A stretch of DNA of 7,401 nucleotides from Prevotellaceae bacterium (GTDB lineage Bacteria > Bacteroidota > Bacteroidia > Bacteroidales > UBA932), in NCBI GenBank assembly GCA_031264645.1, contig JAISDR010000182.1, positions 1 through 7,401 of the forward strand. The letters run 5' to 3'. Shown here in pieces: positions 1 through 6,747 of the stretch. A model generated the notes under the pieces. The model was not told where the DNA came from, ran no database searches, and saw only the letters and a list, made by a program, of their open reading frames with translations. The position numbers were made by a program, and so were the translations under genes. Each line of letters opens with the position of its first letter. Within the stretch, counting starts at the first letter, position 1.

Positions 1-9
1 CAGTACTTT

Positions 10-768
10 GTGGATAAACATTTAAGCAATCGGGAGAAGAAGCTCATAAATTCTTTAGCTGTCAAGAAGTATCGGGACAGGGAGCGGCTTTTCACCGTTG
101 AAGGGGAAAAGAGCGTCGAGGAGTTTCTTGCTTCCGCGTTTACCGTTCGCAGGCTTTATTACACCGGCGAAAGCGATTTTTCGTCCCGGCATCCGGACGC
201 CCTCGGGATAACGTCGGCGGAGATGCGGCAAATCAGCAATTTGAAGACGGCCTCGCCGGTTCTGGCTGTCGTTGAAATCCCGCGTACGGAAATGAAAGCC
301 GTTCCGGAAAACGGACTGATACTTGCTCTGGACGACATTCAGGACCCCGGAAACCTCGGGACAATAATCCGCCTGGCCGACTGGTTTGGAATAAATCACA
401 TCGTCTGTTCCCCCTGTACCGCCGACGCTTACGGCGTCAAGACAGTACAGGCGACAATGGGTTCTCTCACAAGAGTAAGCCTCGTTTACACCGATTTATA
501 TCCCTTTATTAAAACGGCGGGCGGGGACATTATTCCGGTGTACGGCACGTTTCTCGAGGGAGAAAATATTTATACCGCGGAGCTTTCCGGAAACGGGATT
601 ATTGTAATGGGAAACGAGGGCAGGGGAATATCTCCCGCAATAGCGGAACTGGTGTCGCGGAAACTGCTGATTCCGTCCTTCACGCGGAATGCGCCGGAAT
701 CCCTGAACGTTGCTGTAGCAGCGGCAATTGCATGCAGCGAATTTAAAAGAAGAATATTTGCAGAATGA
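10..768 (+). CDS. TrmH/SpoU-family RNA 2'-O-methyltransferase
   Basis: Probable SAM-dependent cytoplasmic enzyme that methylates a ribose 2'-OH in rRNA or tRNA; the target base cannot be told from sequence. All three SPOUT motifs are visible. Motif 1 is DDIQDPGNLGTIIRLADWFG (108-127), with N115 and R121. Motif 2 is VMGNEGRGIS (199-208), and motif 3 is LLIPSFTRNAPESLNVAVAA (219-238), with the trefoil-knot SLNV. Residues about 15-90, including FTVEGEKSVEEFL, match the N-terminal SpoU substrate-binding domain. The length of 252 aa is normal for the family. The GTG start gives a family-like N terminus (DKHLSNREKKLINSL), but the frame stays open to base 1, so a start upstream of the window is possible and no RBS is visible. 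The stop overlaps the ribD start, suggesting translational coupling. The family call is firm; the substrate is unknown. Confidence 0.9.
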   Translation: MDKHLSNREKKLINSLAVKKYRDRERLFTVEGEKSVEEFLASAFTVRRLYYTGESDFSSRHPDALGITSAEMRQISNLKTASPVLAVVEIPRTEMKAVPENGLILALDDIQDPGNLGTIIRLADWFGINHIVCSPCTADAYGVKTVQATMGSLTRVSLVYTDLYPFIKTAGGDIIPVYGTFLEGENIYTAELSGNGIIVMGNEGRGISPAIAELVSRKLLIPSFTRNAPESLNVAVAAAIACSEFKRRIFAE

Positions 769-1808
769 CAGGAAAAAACGAAATACGGGAGCTGTACATG
801 CGCCGGTGTCTGGAACTTGCGTCCACCGCCGAGGGCATGACCGCGCCCAATCCCCTTGTCGGCGCCGTGCTGGTATGCGAAGGCAGGATAATCGCCGAAG
901 GCAGGCACGCATTTTACGGCGCTCCACATGCCGAGCCGGACGCAATATCGAAAGTCGGCAGCCCTGAGATACTGAAAAAGTGCACCTTGTACGTCAATCT
1001 CGAGCCCTGCTGCCATTTCGGAAAGACGCCGCCGTGTACCGAAAGGATAATCGCCGCCGGCATCCCCCGTGTCGTTGTGGCGGCGCTGGATACATCCTCG
1101 AAAATCAACGGAAAGGGAATAGCGGAACTCAGGAACTCGGGAATCGCAGCCGAAGTCGGGATACTCGAAAGCGAAGCCAGGGAACTGAACAGGTTTTTCT
1201 ATACGTATCACGAAAAAAAGCGTCCGTACATCCTGCTGAAATGGGCGAAAACTCCCGACGGCTTTATCGATTCCGACAGGGAAACGCCCGAAACGCCTCC
1301 GGCAAGGATTTCGAACAGCCTGACGCAGACAGTCGACCATCATCTGAGAAGCCGGTATCAGGCGATAATGGCGGGCACGAACACCATAGTAATGGACAAT
1401 CCCAGCCTGACAAACCGCTGCTGGTACGGCAAAAATCCCCTGCGCGTAACCATCGACCGGAACGGAAGGCTCGATTCCGGGTACAGGATATTCAGCGACG
1501 AAGCCGAAGCGATTGTATTTACGACAAAGCCCGAAACAGATTACGGAAACAGGGCGAAAATCCTGCCGTATGCCGGTTTAATGCAGCTTATAGAGACTTT
1601 ATACGGGAGCGGAGTGCAGTCCCTGATTGTCGAGGGAGGAGCCGCCCTGATTAACAGTTTCATTGAACACGGGGTATGGGACGAAATAATAACATTCACA
1701 GGCGATTTCATGCTGGGAAAGGGGATAAAGGCTCCCGCCCTGCCCGCGGGATTCGCCGCATCCGAACGGCTGGGGTCAAACACCGTCAGCCGGCAGATGC
1801 ACGGATAA
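765..1808 (+). CDS. ribD: Bifunctional riboflavin biosynthesis deaminase/reductase RibD
   Basis: Catalyses two successive steps of riboflavin synthesis in the cytoplasm: zinc-dependent deamination of the diaminohydroxypyrimidine phosphoribosyl intermediate, then NADPH-dependent reduction of its ribose. The N-terminal deaminase domain (1 to about 145) has APNPLVGAV (27-35), H55-A-E57 with the catalytic Glu, and PCCHFGKTPPC (81-91), giving zinc ligands H55, C82 and C91. The C-terminal reductase domain (about 153-347) has LLKWAKTPDGFID (157-169), AGTNTIVMDNPSL (203-215), NPLRVTIDR and VEGGAALINSFI (289-300). The length of 347 aa is typical of the fused enzyme. Small oddities are HAEPDAI where HAEVNAI is usual, and DTSSKINGKGI where DPNPKVAGKGI-like sequence is usual; all zinc ligands remain. 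The ATG lies inside the upstream stop (ATGA), so translation is probably coupled. No other riboflavin gene or FMN riboswitch is visible in the window. Confidence 0.95.
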   Translation: MTGKNEIRELYMRRCLELASTAEGMTAPNPLVGAVLVCEGRIIAEGRHAFYGAPHAEPDAISKVGSPEILKKCTLYVNLEPCCHFGKTPPCTERIIAAGIPRVVVAALDTSSKINGKGIAELRNSGIAAEVGILESEARELNRFFYTYHEKKRPYILLKWAKTPDGFIDSDRETPETPPARISNSLTQTVDHHLRSRYQAIMAGTNTIVMDNPSLTNRCWYGKNPLRVTIDRNGRLDSGYRIFSDEAEAIVFTTKPETDYGNRAKILPYAGLMQLIETLYGSGVQSLIVEGGAALINSFIEHGVWDEIITFTGDFMLGKGIKAPALPAGFAASERLGSNTVSRQMHG

Positions 1809-1839
1809 AACAGTTTGAAATTAAATGATTTAAAAATAT

Positions 1840-4830
1840 ATGGACATATCAGACACTGCCAAATCGAACATCAGGAAGCTGTATTTCAAGGACACTTCCT
1901 TTGCCGATTTGATGAAACACAGGATATACAACGTTTTGCTTGTCTCGAGCAAATACGACGCCTTTATTCTGGAGGAAGACGGGCGTATCGACGAGCAGAT
2001 TTTCAACGAATACATGGCGCTGAACCTGAGGTATGCGCCGCGTTTCACTCTGGTCGAGACGGAGGCGGAAGCCCGGACTGAACTCGAAAAAAACAAGTAC
2101 GAACTGATTATCACCATGTCGGACAGCGAAGGAAGCGACATCATCGACATTGCAAAAAGAATCAAGGCGGTGCACGGGGATATCCCGATAATCGTGCTGA
2201 CGCCTTTTCTGCGTGAAGTTTCCCTGCGCCTGCACAGCGAGGACGTAAGCGATATCGACTATGTTTTCAGCTGGCTCGGCAATTCCGACCTGCTTCTGGC
2301 TATCATCAAGCTTCTCGAAGACAGGATGAACGTGAAGGAAGACGTTGAAAGCGTGGGCGTCCAGATACTGCTTTTTATCGAGGATTCCACCCGGTTTGCA
2401 TCTTCCGTGCTGCCCTACCTCTACAAGTTTGTGTTCAACCAGTCGCGCTCGTTCATGACCGAAGCTCTCAACGACCACCAGCAGATGCTCAGAATGAGGG
2501 GACGTCCCAAAATCCTGATGGCAAGGACATACGAGGAGGCTTTATCCATATTCGAGCAGTATTCCGGGAACATTCTGGGCGTTATATCCGACGTCAGCTT
2601 TCCCCGCGAAGGGAAAACGGACAGGACTGCCGGAATCGACCTGTGCAGGTATATCAGGCAGCATAATCCCTTCATTTCCTACATCCTGGAATCGTCGGAA
2701 AATCAAAACCGCGCTTATGCCGAGGAGCTGGGCATTCCGTATATCGACAAGAATAATGAAAAGACTCTGCCCAATCACTTGAAAAACGACCTGCTGGACA
2801 GTTTCGGCTTCGGCGACTTTATATTCCGCAATCCCGCGTCCCGAAAGGAAATAGCCAGAGCCTCGGATTTGAAGGAGCTGCAAAAGCTTGTACACGAGCT
2901 TCCCGACGAGACTTTGAGATGGCATTTCATGAGGAACGACGTTTCCAAATGGCTGTATTCAAGGGCGATGTTTCCACTGGCGACCTTTGTCGAAGGTTTG
3001 ACCGTCAACGATTTCGAGAGTCTGGACGAGGTCAGGCAGGCGCTGTTCGACGCGATTGTTCAGTATCGAAAAATAAAGAACAGGGGGATTGTGGCGGTGT
3101 TCCGCAGGGAAAGGTTTGACCGCTACTCCAATTTTGCGCGCATCGGTTCCGGCTCGATGGGCGGGAAGGGCAGGGGAATTGCATTTCTTGATTCACTGAT
3201 GAAAAACTACCCCGAACTCGAAGATTTTGAGGAGCAGAATACCCAGATAGGCATCCCCAAGACGGTGATACTCTGCACGGATATTTTCGACGAGTTCATG
3301 GAGGCGAACAATCTGTATCCAGTCGCGCTTTCCGACGCGCCGGACGAGCTGATATTTCAGCATTTCCAGAAAGCCAAGATGCCGAAATCGCTGCTCGGCG
3401 ACTTCGTTACCTTTTTCAACGCAATATCCACGCCGATAGCCGTCCGTTCGTCGAGCCTGCTGGAAGATTCGTATTACCAGCCCTTTGCAGGAATATATTC
3501 AACGTATATGATTCCCTACGAGAAATCGAGCAAGACGCACATGCTTTACATGCTGGACTGCTGTATAAAAGCGGTTTACGCATCCGTATTCTACAGGGAA
3601 AGCAAGCTGTACATGGCGTCCACGTCCAACGTCATCGATTCGGAAAAGATGGCGATAGTGCTTCAGGAAGTGGTTGGCAGCAACCATAATAACAGGTACT
3701 ATCCCTCGTTTTCGGGAGTTGCCCGCTCGATAAACTTCTATCCCATCGAGCCCGAGCGTCCCGAAGACGGGATTTGCAATGTGGCGCTGGGTCTGGGAAA
3801 ATATGTGGTCGACGGGGGACTGAGCCTCCGGTTTTCGCCGTACTATCCCAGGAACATACTGCAGACAAGCGAGCTGGACATCGCCCTGCGTGAAACCCAG
3901 ACGAAGTTTTTCGCAATCAATCTGGCAGACGAAAAGAAGTTCAAAATAACTCCCAACGACGTCGAAAACCTTATGGAACTGAGCGTCAAGGATGCGGAAG
4001 GCGACGGTACCCTGAGACTGATTGCCTCCACTTTCGACTATAACGACAGGATGCTGAGGGATGGAATTTTCGAGGGGGGACGCAAGCTCGTCACTTTCTC
4101 CAACATACTCAAGCACGACGCTTTCCCTCTTGCTCCCATACTTCAGAAAATACTGAAGATAGGGCAGAACGACATGGGGTATCCCGTGGAAATCGAGTTT
4201 GCCGTCAATCTTGAAGAGAAGGGCATGAACACGTTCAACCTGCTGCAGATAAGACCCATCGTCGAGAACAAGGAGGTTATGCACGAAGATATTTCGTCTG
4301 TGGACAGAGACAGCGCCCTTATCTTTTCGAATCATGCCCTTGGAAACGGGATAGTCGACAACGTGCATGATATTGTGTATGTCAAACCCGAGAATTTCGA
4401 CGCTTCAAAAAACAGGGACATGGCTGCGGAAATCGAAAAGATAAACGCGCAAATGTCCGCTTCCGGTCTGAACTATATACTGATAGGTCCCGGACGCTGG
4501 GGCTCGAGCGACCCCTGGCTCGGTATTCCCGTAAAATGGACGCATATCTCGGCAGCCCGCCTGATTATCGAAGCCGGACTGGCAAACTACAGAATCGACC
4601 CAAGTCAGGGAACGCACTTTTTCCACAACCTGACGTCGTTCAGGGTAGGATATTTTACGGTAAACGCTTACAATGACGACGGTTATTGCGATATGGATTA
4701 CCTGTCGTCTTTCCCTGCGGTGTACGAAAGCCAGCATATCCGGCATGTGCGCCTGCCGTCTCCCGCCGTGATAAAAATAGACGGGAAACTCGGCGTCGGA
4801 ATCGTGATGAAAAATCAAACCGGAATTTAG
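1840..4830 (+). CDS. Receiver-domain / PPDK_N (PEP/pyruvate-binding, ATP-grasp) fusion protein of unknown function
   Basis: Soluble 996-aa protein without signal peptide or membrane segments. Residues about 29-125 look like a degenerate receiver fold: YNVLLVSSKYDA lacks the acidic pair, and M93 or T92 sits where the phosphoacceptor Asp is expected. Residues about 174-320 form a second receiver with the usual set in place: E181/D182, D251 (ISDVSFP), S285/S286 and K304. A helical linker (about 330-425) includes HFMRNDVSKWLYSRAMFPLA. Residues about 430-810 match the PPDK N-terminal ATP-binding domain: GSGSMGGKGRGIAF (436-449), PIAVRSSSLLEDSYYQPFAG (532-551) with R536, QEVVG (609-613), SGVARSINF (625-633), VEIEFAV (783-789) and LLQIRPI (801-807). 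The last 190 residues carry GPGRWGSSDPWLG (883-895) and GTHFFHNL (924-931). No TSHAAI-type phosphohistidine motif or PEP-binding barrel is present, so the label PEP synthase would be misleading. Phosphorylation-controlled ATP-dependent phosphotransfer is inference. It lies 31 bp after ribD, behind an A/T-rich leader with no clear Shine-Dalgarno. Confidence 0.92.
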   Translation: MDISDTAKSNIRKLYFKDTSFADLMKHRIYNVLLVSSKYDAFILEEDGRIDEQIFNEYMALNLRYAPRFTLVETEAEARTELEKNKYELIITMSDSEGSDIIDIAKRIKAVHGDIPIIVLTPFLREVSLRLHSEDVSDIDYVFSWLGNSDLLLAIIKLLEDRMNVKEDVESVGVQILLFIEDSTRFASSVLPYLYKFVFNQSRSFMTEALNDHQQMLRMRGRPKILMARTYEEALSIFEQYSGNILGVISDVSFPREGKTDRTAGIDLCRYIRQHNPFISYILESSENQNRAYAEELGIPYIDKNNEKTLPNHLKNDLLDSFGFGDFIFRNPASRKEIARASDLKELQKLVHELPDETLRWHFMRNDVSKWLYSRAMFPLATFVEGLTVNDFESLDEVRQALFDAIVQYRKIKNRGIVAVFRRERFDRYSNFARIGSGSMGGKGRGIAFLDSLMKNYPELEDFEEQNTQIGIPKTVILCTDIFDEFMEANNLYPVALSDAPDELIFQHFQKAKMPKSLLGDFVTFFNAISTPIAVRSSSLLEDSYYQPFAGIYSTYMIPYEKSSKTHMLYMLDCCIKAVYASVFYRESKLYMASTSNVIDSEKMAIVLQEVVGSNHNNRYYPSFSGVARSINFYPIEPERPEDGICNVALGLGKYVVDGGLSLRFSPYYPRNILQTSELDIALRETQTKFFAINLADEKKFKITPNDVENLMELSVKDAEGDGTLRLIASTFDYNDRMLRDGIFEGGRKLVTFSNILKHDAFPLAPILQKILKIGQNDMGYPVEIEFAVNLEEKGMNTFNLLQIRPIVENKEVMHEDISSVDRDSALIFSNHALGNGIVDNVHDIVYVKPENFDASKNRDMAAEIEKINAQMSASGLNYILIGPGRWGSSDPWLGIPVKWTHISAARLIIEAGLANYRIDPSQGTHFFHNLTSFRVGYFTVNAYNDDGYCDMDYLSSFPAVYESQHIRHVRLPSPAVIKIDGKLGVGIVMKNQTGI

Positions 4831-4841
4831 AGAGAATCGCA

Positions 4842-5432
4842 ATGAATATTTCACAGACAGAGAAACATCCCTTGCAGCCCTTTTATCCGAATCATGCGCG
4901 GTGGCTGTTTTTGGGAAGCTTTCCGCCCGGGCGGCAACGCTGGTCGATGGACTTTTTCTACCCTAATTTCCAGAATGATATGTGGCGAATTTTCGGTCTG
5001 GTATTTTTTGAAGACAGGAATCATTTTGTCGACGAAGCGGGAAGGTCATTCAGGAAAGAAGCGATTATCGATTTCCTTGTCGAAAAACGCATCGCAATAT
5101 ACGATATGGCGGAAGAGGTGATACGACGCCGGGATAATGCTTCGGATAAAGACCTGGAAATCGTGAAACCGCTCGATATCGCCAGCGTTATAAACAGACT
5201 GTCCGATTTGCGCAATATCGTTACAACAGGACAAAAATCTGCGGACACGCTCATCAGCCGCCTGCAGATGGAAAATATCAGGCTCGACTGTCCGAAAGTT
5301 GGCGGATATTCTGCGTTCTCCATATACGAAAGAGAAATACGCGTCTACCGCATGCCCTCGTCTTCAAGAGCATACCCTCTCGCACTGGAGAAAAAAGCAG
5401 TTATGTACGGGGAAATGTTCCAGACCGAGTAA
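4842..5432 (+). CDS. Uracil-DNA glycosylase superfamily protein (possibly hypoxanthine-DNA glycosylase-like)
   Basis: Predicted base-excision repair enzyme that would remove a deaminated base from DNA. The 196-aa protein carries the superfamily's first motif as LGSFPPGRQRWSMDFFYPN (24-42) followed by QNDMWRIFG (44-52), and a late motif MPSSSRAYP (171-179). These resemble the GSFP...N.FW and PStS patterns of family 6 hypoxanthine-DNA glycosylases more than classical Ung (GQDPYH). Which base is removed cannot be read from sequence; N45 is the likely functional Asn by analogy. A central ITRS-free stretch, VTTGQKSADTLISRL, fits the Rossmann-like core. The ATG at 4842 is chosen because the conserved HPLQPFYPNHARWLFLGSFPP start follows at once and an AGAG precedes it. 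The frame continues upstream to 4686, but that part lies inside the preceding gene. It starts 11 bp after the upstream stop, so it is probably the last gene of the operon. No convincing hairpin terminator follows. Confidence 0.85.
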   Translation: MNISQTEKHPLQPFYPNHARWLFLGSFPPGRQRWSMDFFYPNFQNDMWRIFGLVFFEDRNHFVDEAGRSFRKEAIIDFLVEKRIAIYDMAEEVIRRRDNASDKDLEIVKPLDIASVINRLSDLRNIVTTGQKSADTLISRLQMENIRLDCPKVGGYSAFSIYEREIRVYRMPSSSRAYPLALEKKAVMYGEMFQTE

Positions 5433-5440
5433 CGCCTTTC

Positions 5441-5485
5441 GTACCGCTTTTTTCGTCTATCGTACCGCTTTTTGTACCGCTTTTT
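5441..5485. repeat. Three copies of a 12-bp repeat GTACCGCTTTTT
   Basis: Exact copies lie at 5441-5452, 5462-5473 and 5474-5485. The second and third are directly adjacent; the first is separated by a 9-bp spacer (TTCGTCTAT). The first copy has an extra T. The array begins nine bases after the stop codon of the glycosylase gene. Each unit ends in a T-tract after GC, so together they could slow or end transcription, but no stable stem precedes them, and that role is inference. Confidence 0.8.
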
Positions 5486-5520
5486 GTTTTTTCCATTGAA
5501 GCATTTTATCAAAACCGTAA

Positions 5521-5748
5521 CCTGCGCTTTCACACAGATTCTATGAAGTCAGGAGGCGGACAGATGCAGACAAATCGGATGTACAGTCTCTGAACAACGT
5601 TCGGAAAACCTGTTTTTATTGTGTTCCTGCACGAGGCAAAATCGACGCCAAAACAGACAGGTGGATGGAACTCGACATATTAAGTAAGAGTTTGACCGCC
5701 GAAAAAAACCTGTTTAAAATCAATGCTGTGGGAAAAAAAATGTTGTGA
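5521..5748 (+). other. Start-less open frame of 75 codons, possible gene remnant
   Basis: The frame is open from just after a TAA at 5518 to the TGA at 5746. It has no ATG until 5665, which would leave only 27 codons (MELDILSKSLTAEKN...). The predicted residues are of mixed, protein-like composition, with RKTCFYCVPARGKIDAK in the middle (about 5602-5652). I do not recognise the family. It could be the tail of a decayed gene whose start was lost, or chance: an opening of this length is unlikely but not remarkable. No ribosome binding site fits the internal ATG beyond a weak AGGTGG. Treat it as a low-confidence candidate. Confidence 0.2.
5605..5715. repeat. Direct repeat AAAACCTGTTT with an inverted partner between
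   Basis: AAAACCTGTTT occurs at 5605-5615 and again at 5705-5715, exactly 100 bp apart. Between them, at 5650-5662, lies AAAACAGACAGGT, whose AAAACAG is complementary to CTGTTTT at 5610-5616. The pairing would be seven bases with a 33-base loop. This could be a regulator binding pair or a weak RNA structure, or chance in A/T-rich DNA. Confidence 0.3.
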
Positions 5749-5771
5749 AATGTTTTTTATTATTACCTTTG
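5743..5771 (+). promoter_or_regulatory. Bacteroides-type promoter for the TPR gene
   Basis: TACCTTTG at 5764-5771 is an exact match to the Bacteroidota -7 consensus TAnnTTTG. A TTG at 5743-5745 lies 18 bases upstream, about where the -33 element is expected. Transcription would begin near 5776, giving a leader of about 60 bases before the ATG at 5839. The placement follows the consensus known from Bacteroides; the actual start site is inferred. Confidence 0.55.
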
Positions 5772-5814
5772 GCCTCGAAACCGGTATAAATTTTGCCGTT
5801 AATTATTAATAAAA

Positions 5815-5841
5815 TAGTATGAATTAAAAGAAATTAGTATG
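5815..5841 (+). promoter_or_regulatory. A-rich translation leader with duplicated TAGTATGAA
   Basis: The nine bases TAGTATGAA occur at 5815-5823 and again at 5835-5843, where the second copy contains the start codon of the TPR gene. The first copy forms a minimal ATG-AAT-TAA frame (5819-5827), out of frame with the gene. Between the two lies the A-rich TTAAAAGAAAT. Such A-rich leaders replace strong Shine-Dalgarno sites in many well-expressed Bacteroidota genes. The start at 5839 is preferred because it is followed at once by a signal peptide. Confidence 0.35.
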
Positions 5842-6711
5842 AAAAAAGTAGTTATGACACTGGCAGTGGCTGGATTATTCTCATTAAATTCGTATTCGCA
5901 GGATGATGCGAATAAAGTTATCGATCTTTTTAATCAGGTTGTAGAAACTGCAAAATCGGAAGATTATGCTTCGGCTATAGCAAAAGCGAACGAAGCATAT
6001 ACTATTGCAAAAGCTGTTCCCGAAGGAACGGAAGAGGTGAAGGCAAGCCTCGAAAAACTTATTCCTCAGCTTTATTTTGGAAAAGCGAAAAAATCTTTGA
6101 AAGAATTAAAATTCGAGGAAGCTTTGACGGAATTTAAACAGGCGGCGGAAGAAGCAAAAAAGTTCAATAATGCCGAACTTGAGAAGGAAGCTATCGAATC
6201 TATCCCGGAGGTACATTTGACGCAAGCTCAAAAACTGTTTGAAAATAATGATTTCGAAGGAGCTATAACGGCTTTCGACAAGGCATTGTCAATTGATACG
6301 GCAAATGCACAGGCTTATCTGTATAAAGGAGCGTCTCTGTTAAAACTCGGCAAAAACGAAGAAGCTATTGCTGTTCTTGAGAAAACAGTCGAAATTGCAA
6401 ATGCGACGGAAAAAACTTCGGTTGCAAATAATGCTACGGCTCAGATAGTCAGTATACACACCAGAGCCGCAGCAGAAGCTCAAAAAGCGAAAAAATGGGC
6501 GGACGTAGTCTCAAACGCCGAAAAAGCTCTGTCATATAAGCCCGAAAAAACGACACAGTTATTACAGTTAGTGGATTTGGGAAACCTCCAGCAGGGCGCA
6601 GCATTAGTGGCAACGAATAAAACAAAAGCCTGTCAGTTCTTTAAAAAGGTCGTTAATGATGCCAAACTTAAAGAAACCGCAGCCGGACTTATAAAAACCA
6701 CTTGCAACTAA
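5839..6711 (+). CDS. Secreted (periplasmic) TPR-repeat protein
   Basis: The 290-aa protein begins with a Sec signal peptide: MKK, a hydrophobic core VVMTLAVAGLFSL, and a likely signal peptidase I site after S-Y-S20 before Q21. There is no lipobox Cys. The mature part is built of TPR-like helix pairs at about 27-60, 78-112, 124-155, 156-190 and 208-236; the clearest are AQKLFENNDFEGAITAFDKALSI and AYLYKGASLLKLGKNEEAIAVLEK. It is rich in Lys, Ala and Glu. Two cysteines, C265 and C289, flank the C-terminal helix and could form a disulfide after export. TPR proteins act as protein-binding scaffolds; no partner is suggested by its neighbours. It is a separate transcription unit with its own promoter and terminator, and its more A/T-rich codons differ from the upstream operon, which may reflect strong expression. 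The exact function is unknown. Confidence 0.9.
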   Translation: MKKVVMTLAVAGLFSLNSYSQDDANKVIDLFNQVVETAKSEDYASAIAKANEAYTIAKAVPEGTEEVKASLEKLIPQLYFGKAKKSLKELKFEEALTEFKQAAEEAKKFNNAELEKEAIESIPEVHLTQAQKLFENNDFEGAITAFDKALSIDTANAQAYLYKGASLLKLGKNEEAIAVLEKTVEIANATEKTSVANNATAQIVSIHTRAAAEAQKAKKWADVVSNAEKALSYKPEKTTQLLQLVDLGNLQQGAALVATNKTKACQFFKKVVNDAKLKETAAGLIKTTCN

Positions 6712-6747
6712 GTATAAGATTTCTATTTCATTTTAAATAAGTTTAAC

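Larger units (their letters stand above)
5433..5838. other. Gene-poor intergenic stretch
   Basis: About 400 bp between the glycosylase gene and the TPR gene. It contains a cluster of short T-rich repeats at its left end, a start-less open frame in the middle, a pair of identical 11-mers 100 bp apart, and A/T-rich promoter-like sequence in its last 100 bp. I found no tRNA, no strong hairpin with a T-tract, no insertion-sequence ends and no complete gene. G/C content falls steadily from left to right into the TPR gene. Confidence 0.7.

Noticed and set aside
570..1343. 257-codon open frame on the - strand
   Set aside because: Opposite the methyltransferase and ribD, both of which have complete family motifs; its own composition shows no domain.
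980..1654. 224-codon open frame on the + strand inside ribD
   Set aside because: Alternate frame of ribD with Arg-rich, low-quality composition; the ribD frame carries all catalytic motifs.
1809..1839. Internal promoter in the A/T-rich gap before the fusion gene
   Set aside because: A TTTG is present at 1814-1817, but a -7 box at the right distance would overlap the start codon and none matching TAnnTTTG is seen.
3499..4368. 289-codon open frame on the - strand
   Set aside because: It lies entirely opposite the well-supported receiver/PPDK_N gene, has no recognisable motifs, and is a typical antisense shadow in GC-rich coding DNA.
4686..4841. 52-residue N-terminal extension of the glycosylase protein
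   Set aside because: This part overlaps the end of the preceding gene and has no family similarity; the ATG at 4842 matches the family start.
5441..5485. Possible CRISPR array
   Set aside because: Repeat units are only 12 bp, two are directly abutting without a spacer, and no cas gene is present.
5551..5592. AGGAGG followed by ATG at 5564
   Set aside because: The frame after this strong-looking Shine-Dalgarno closes after nine codons at TGA 5591-5593, and Bacteroidota rarely depend on such sites.
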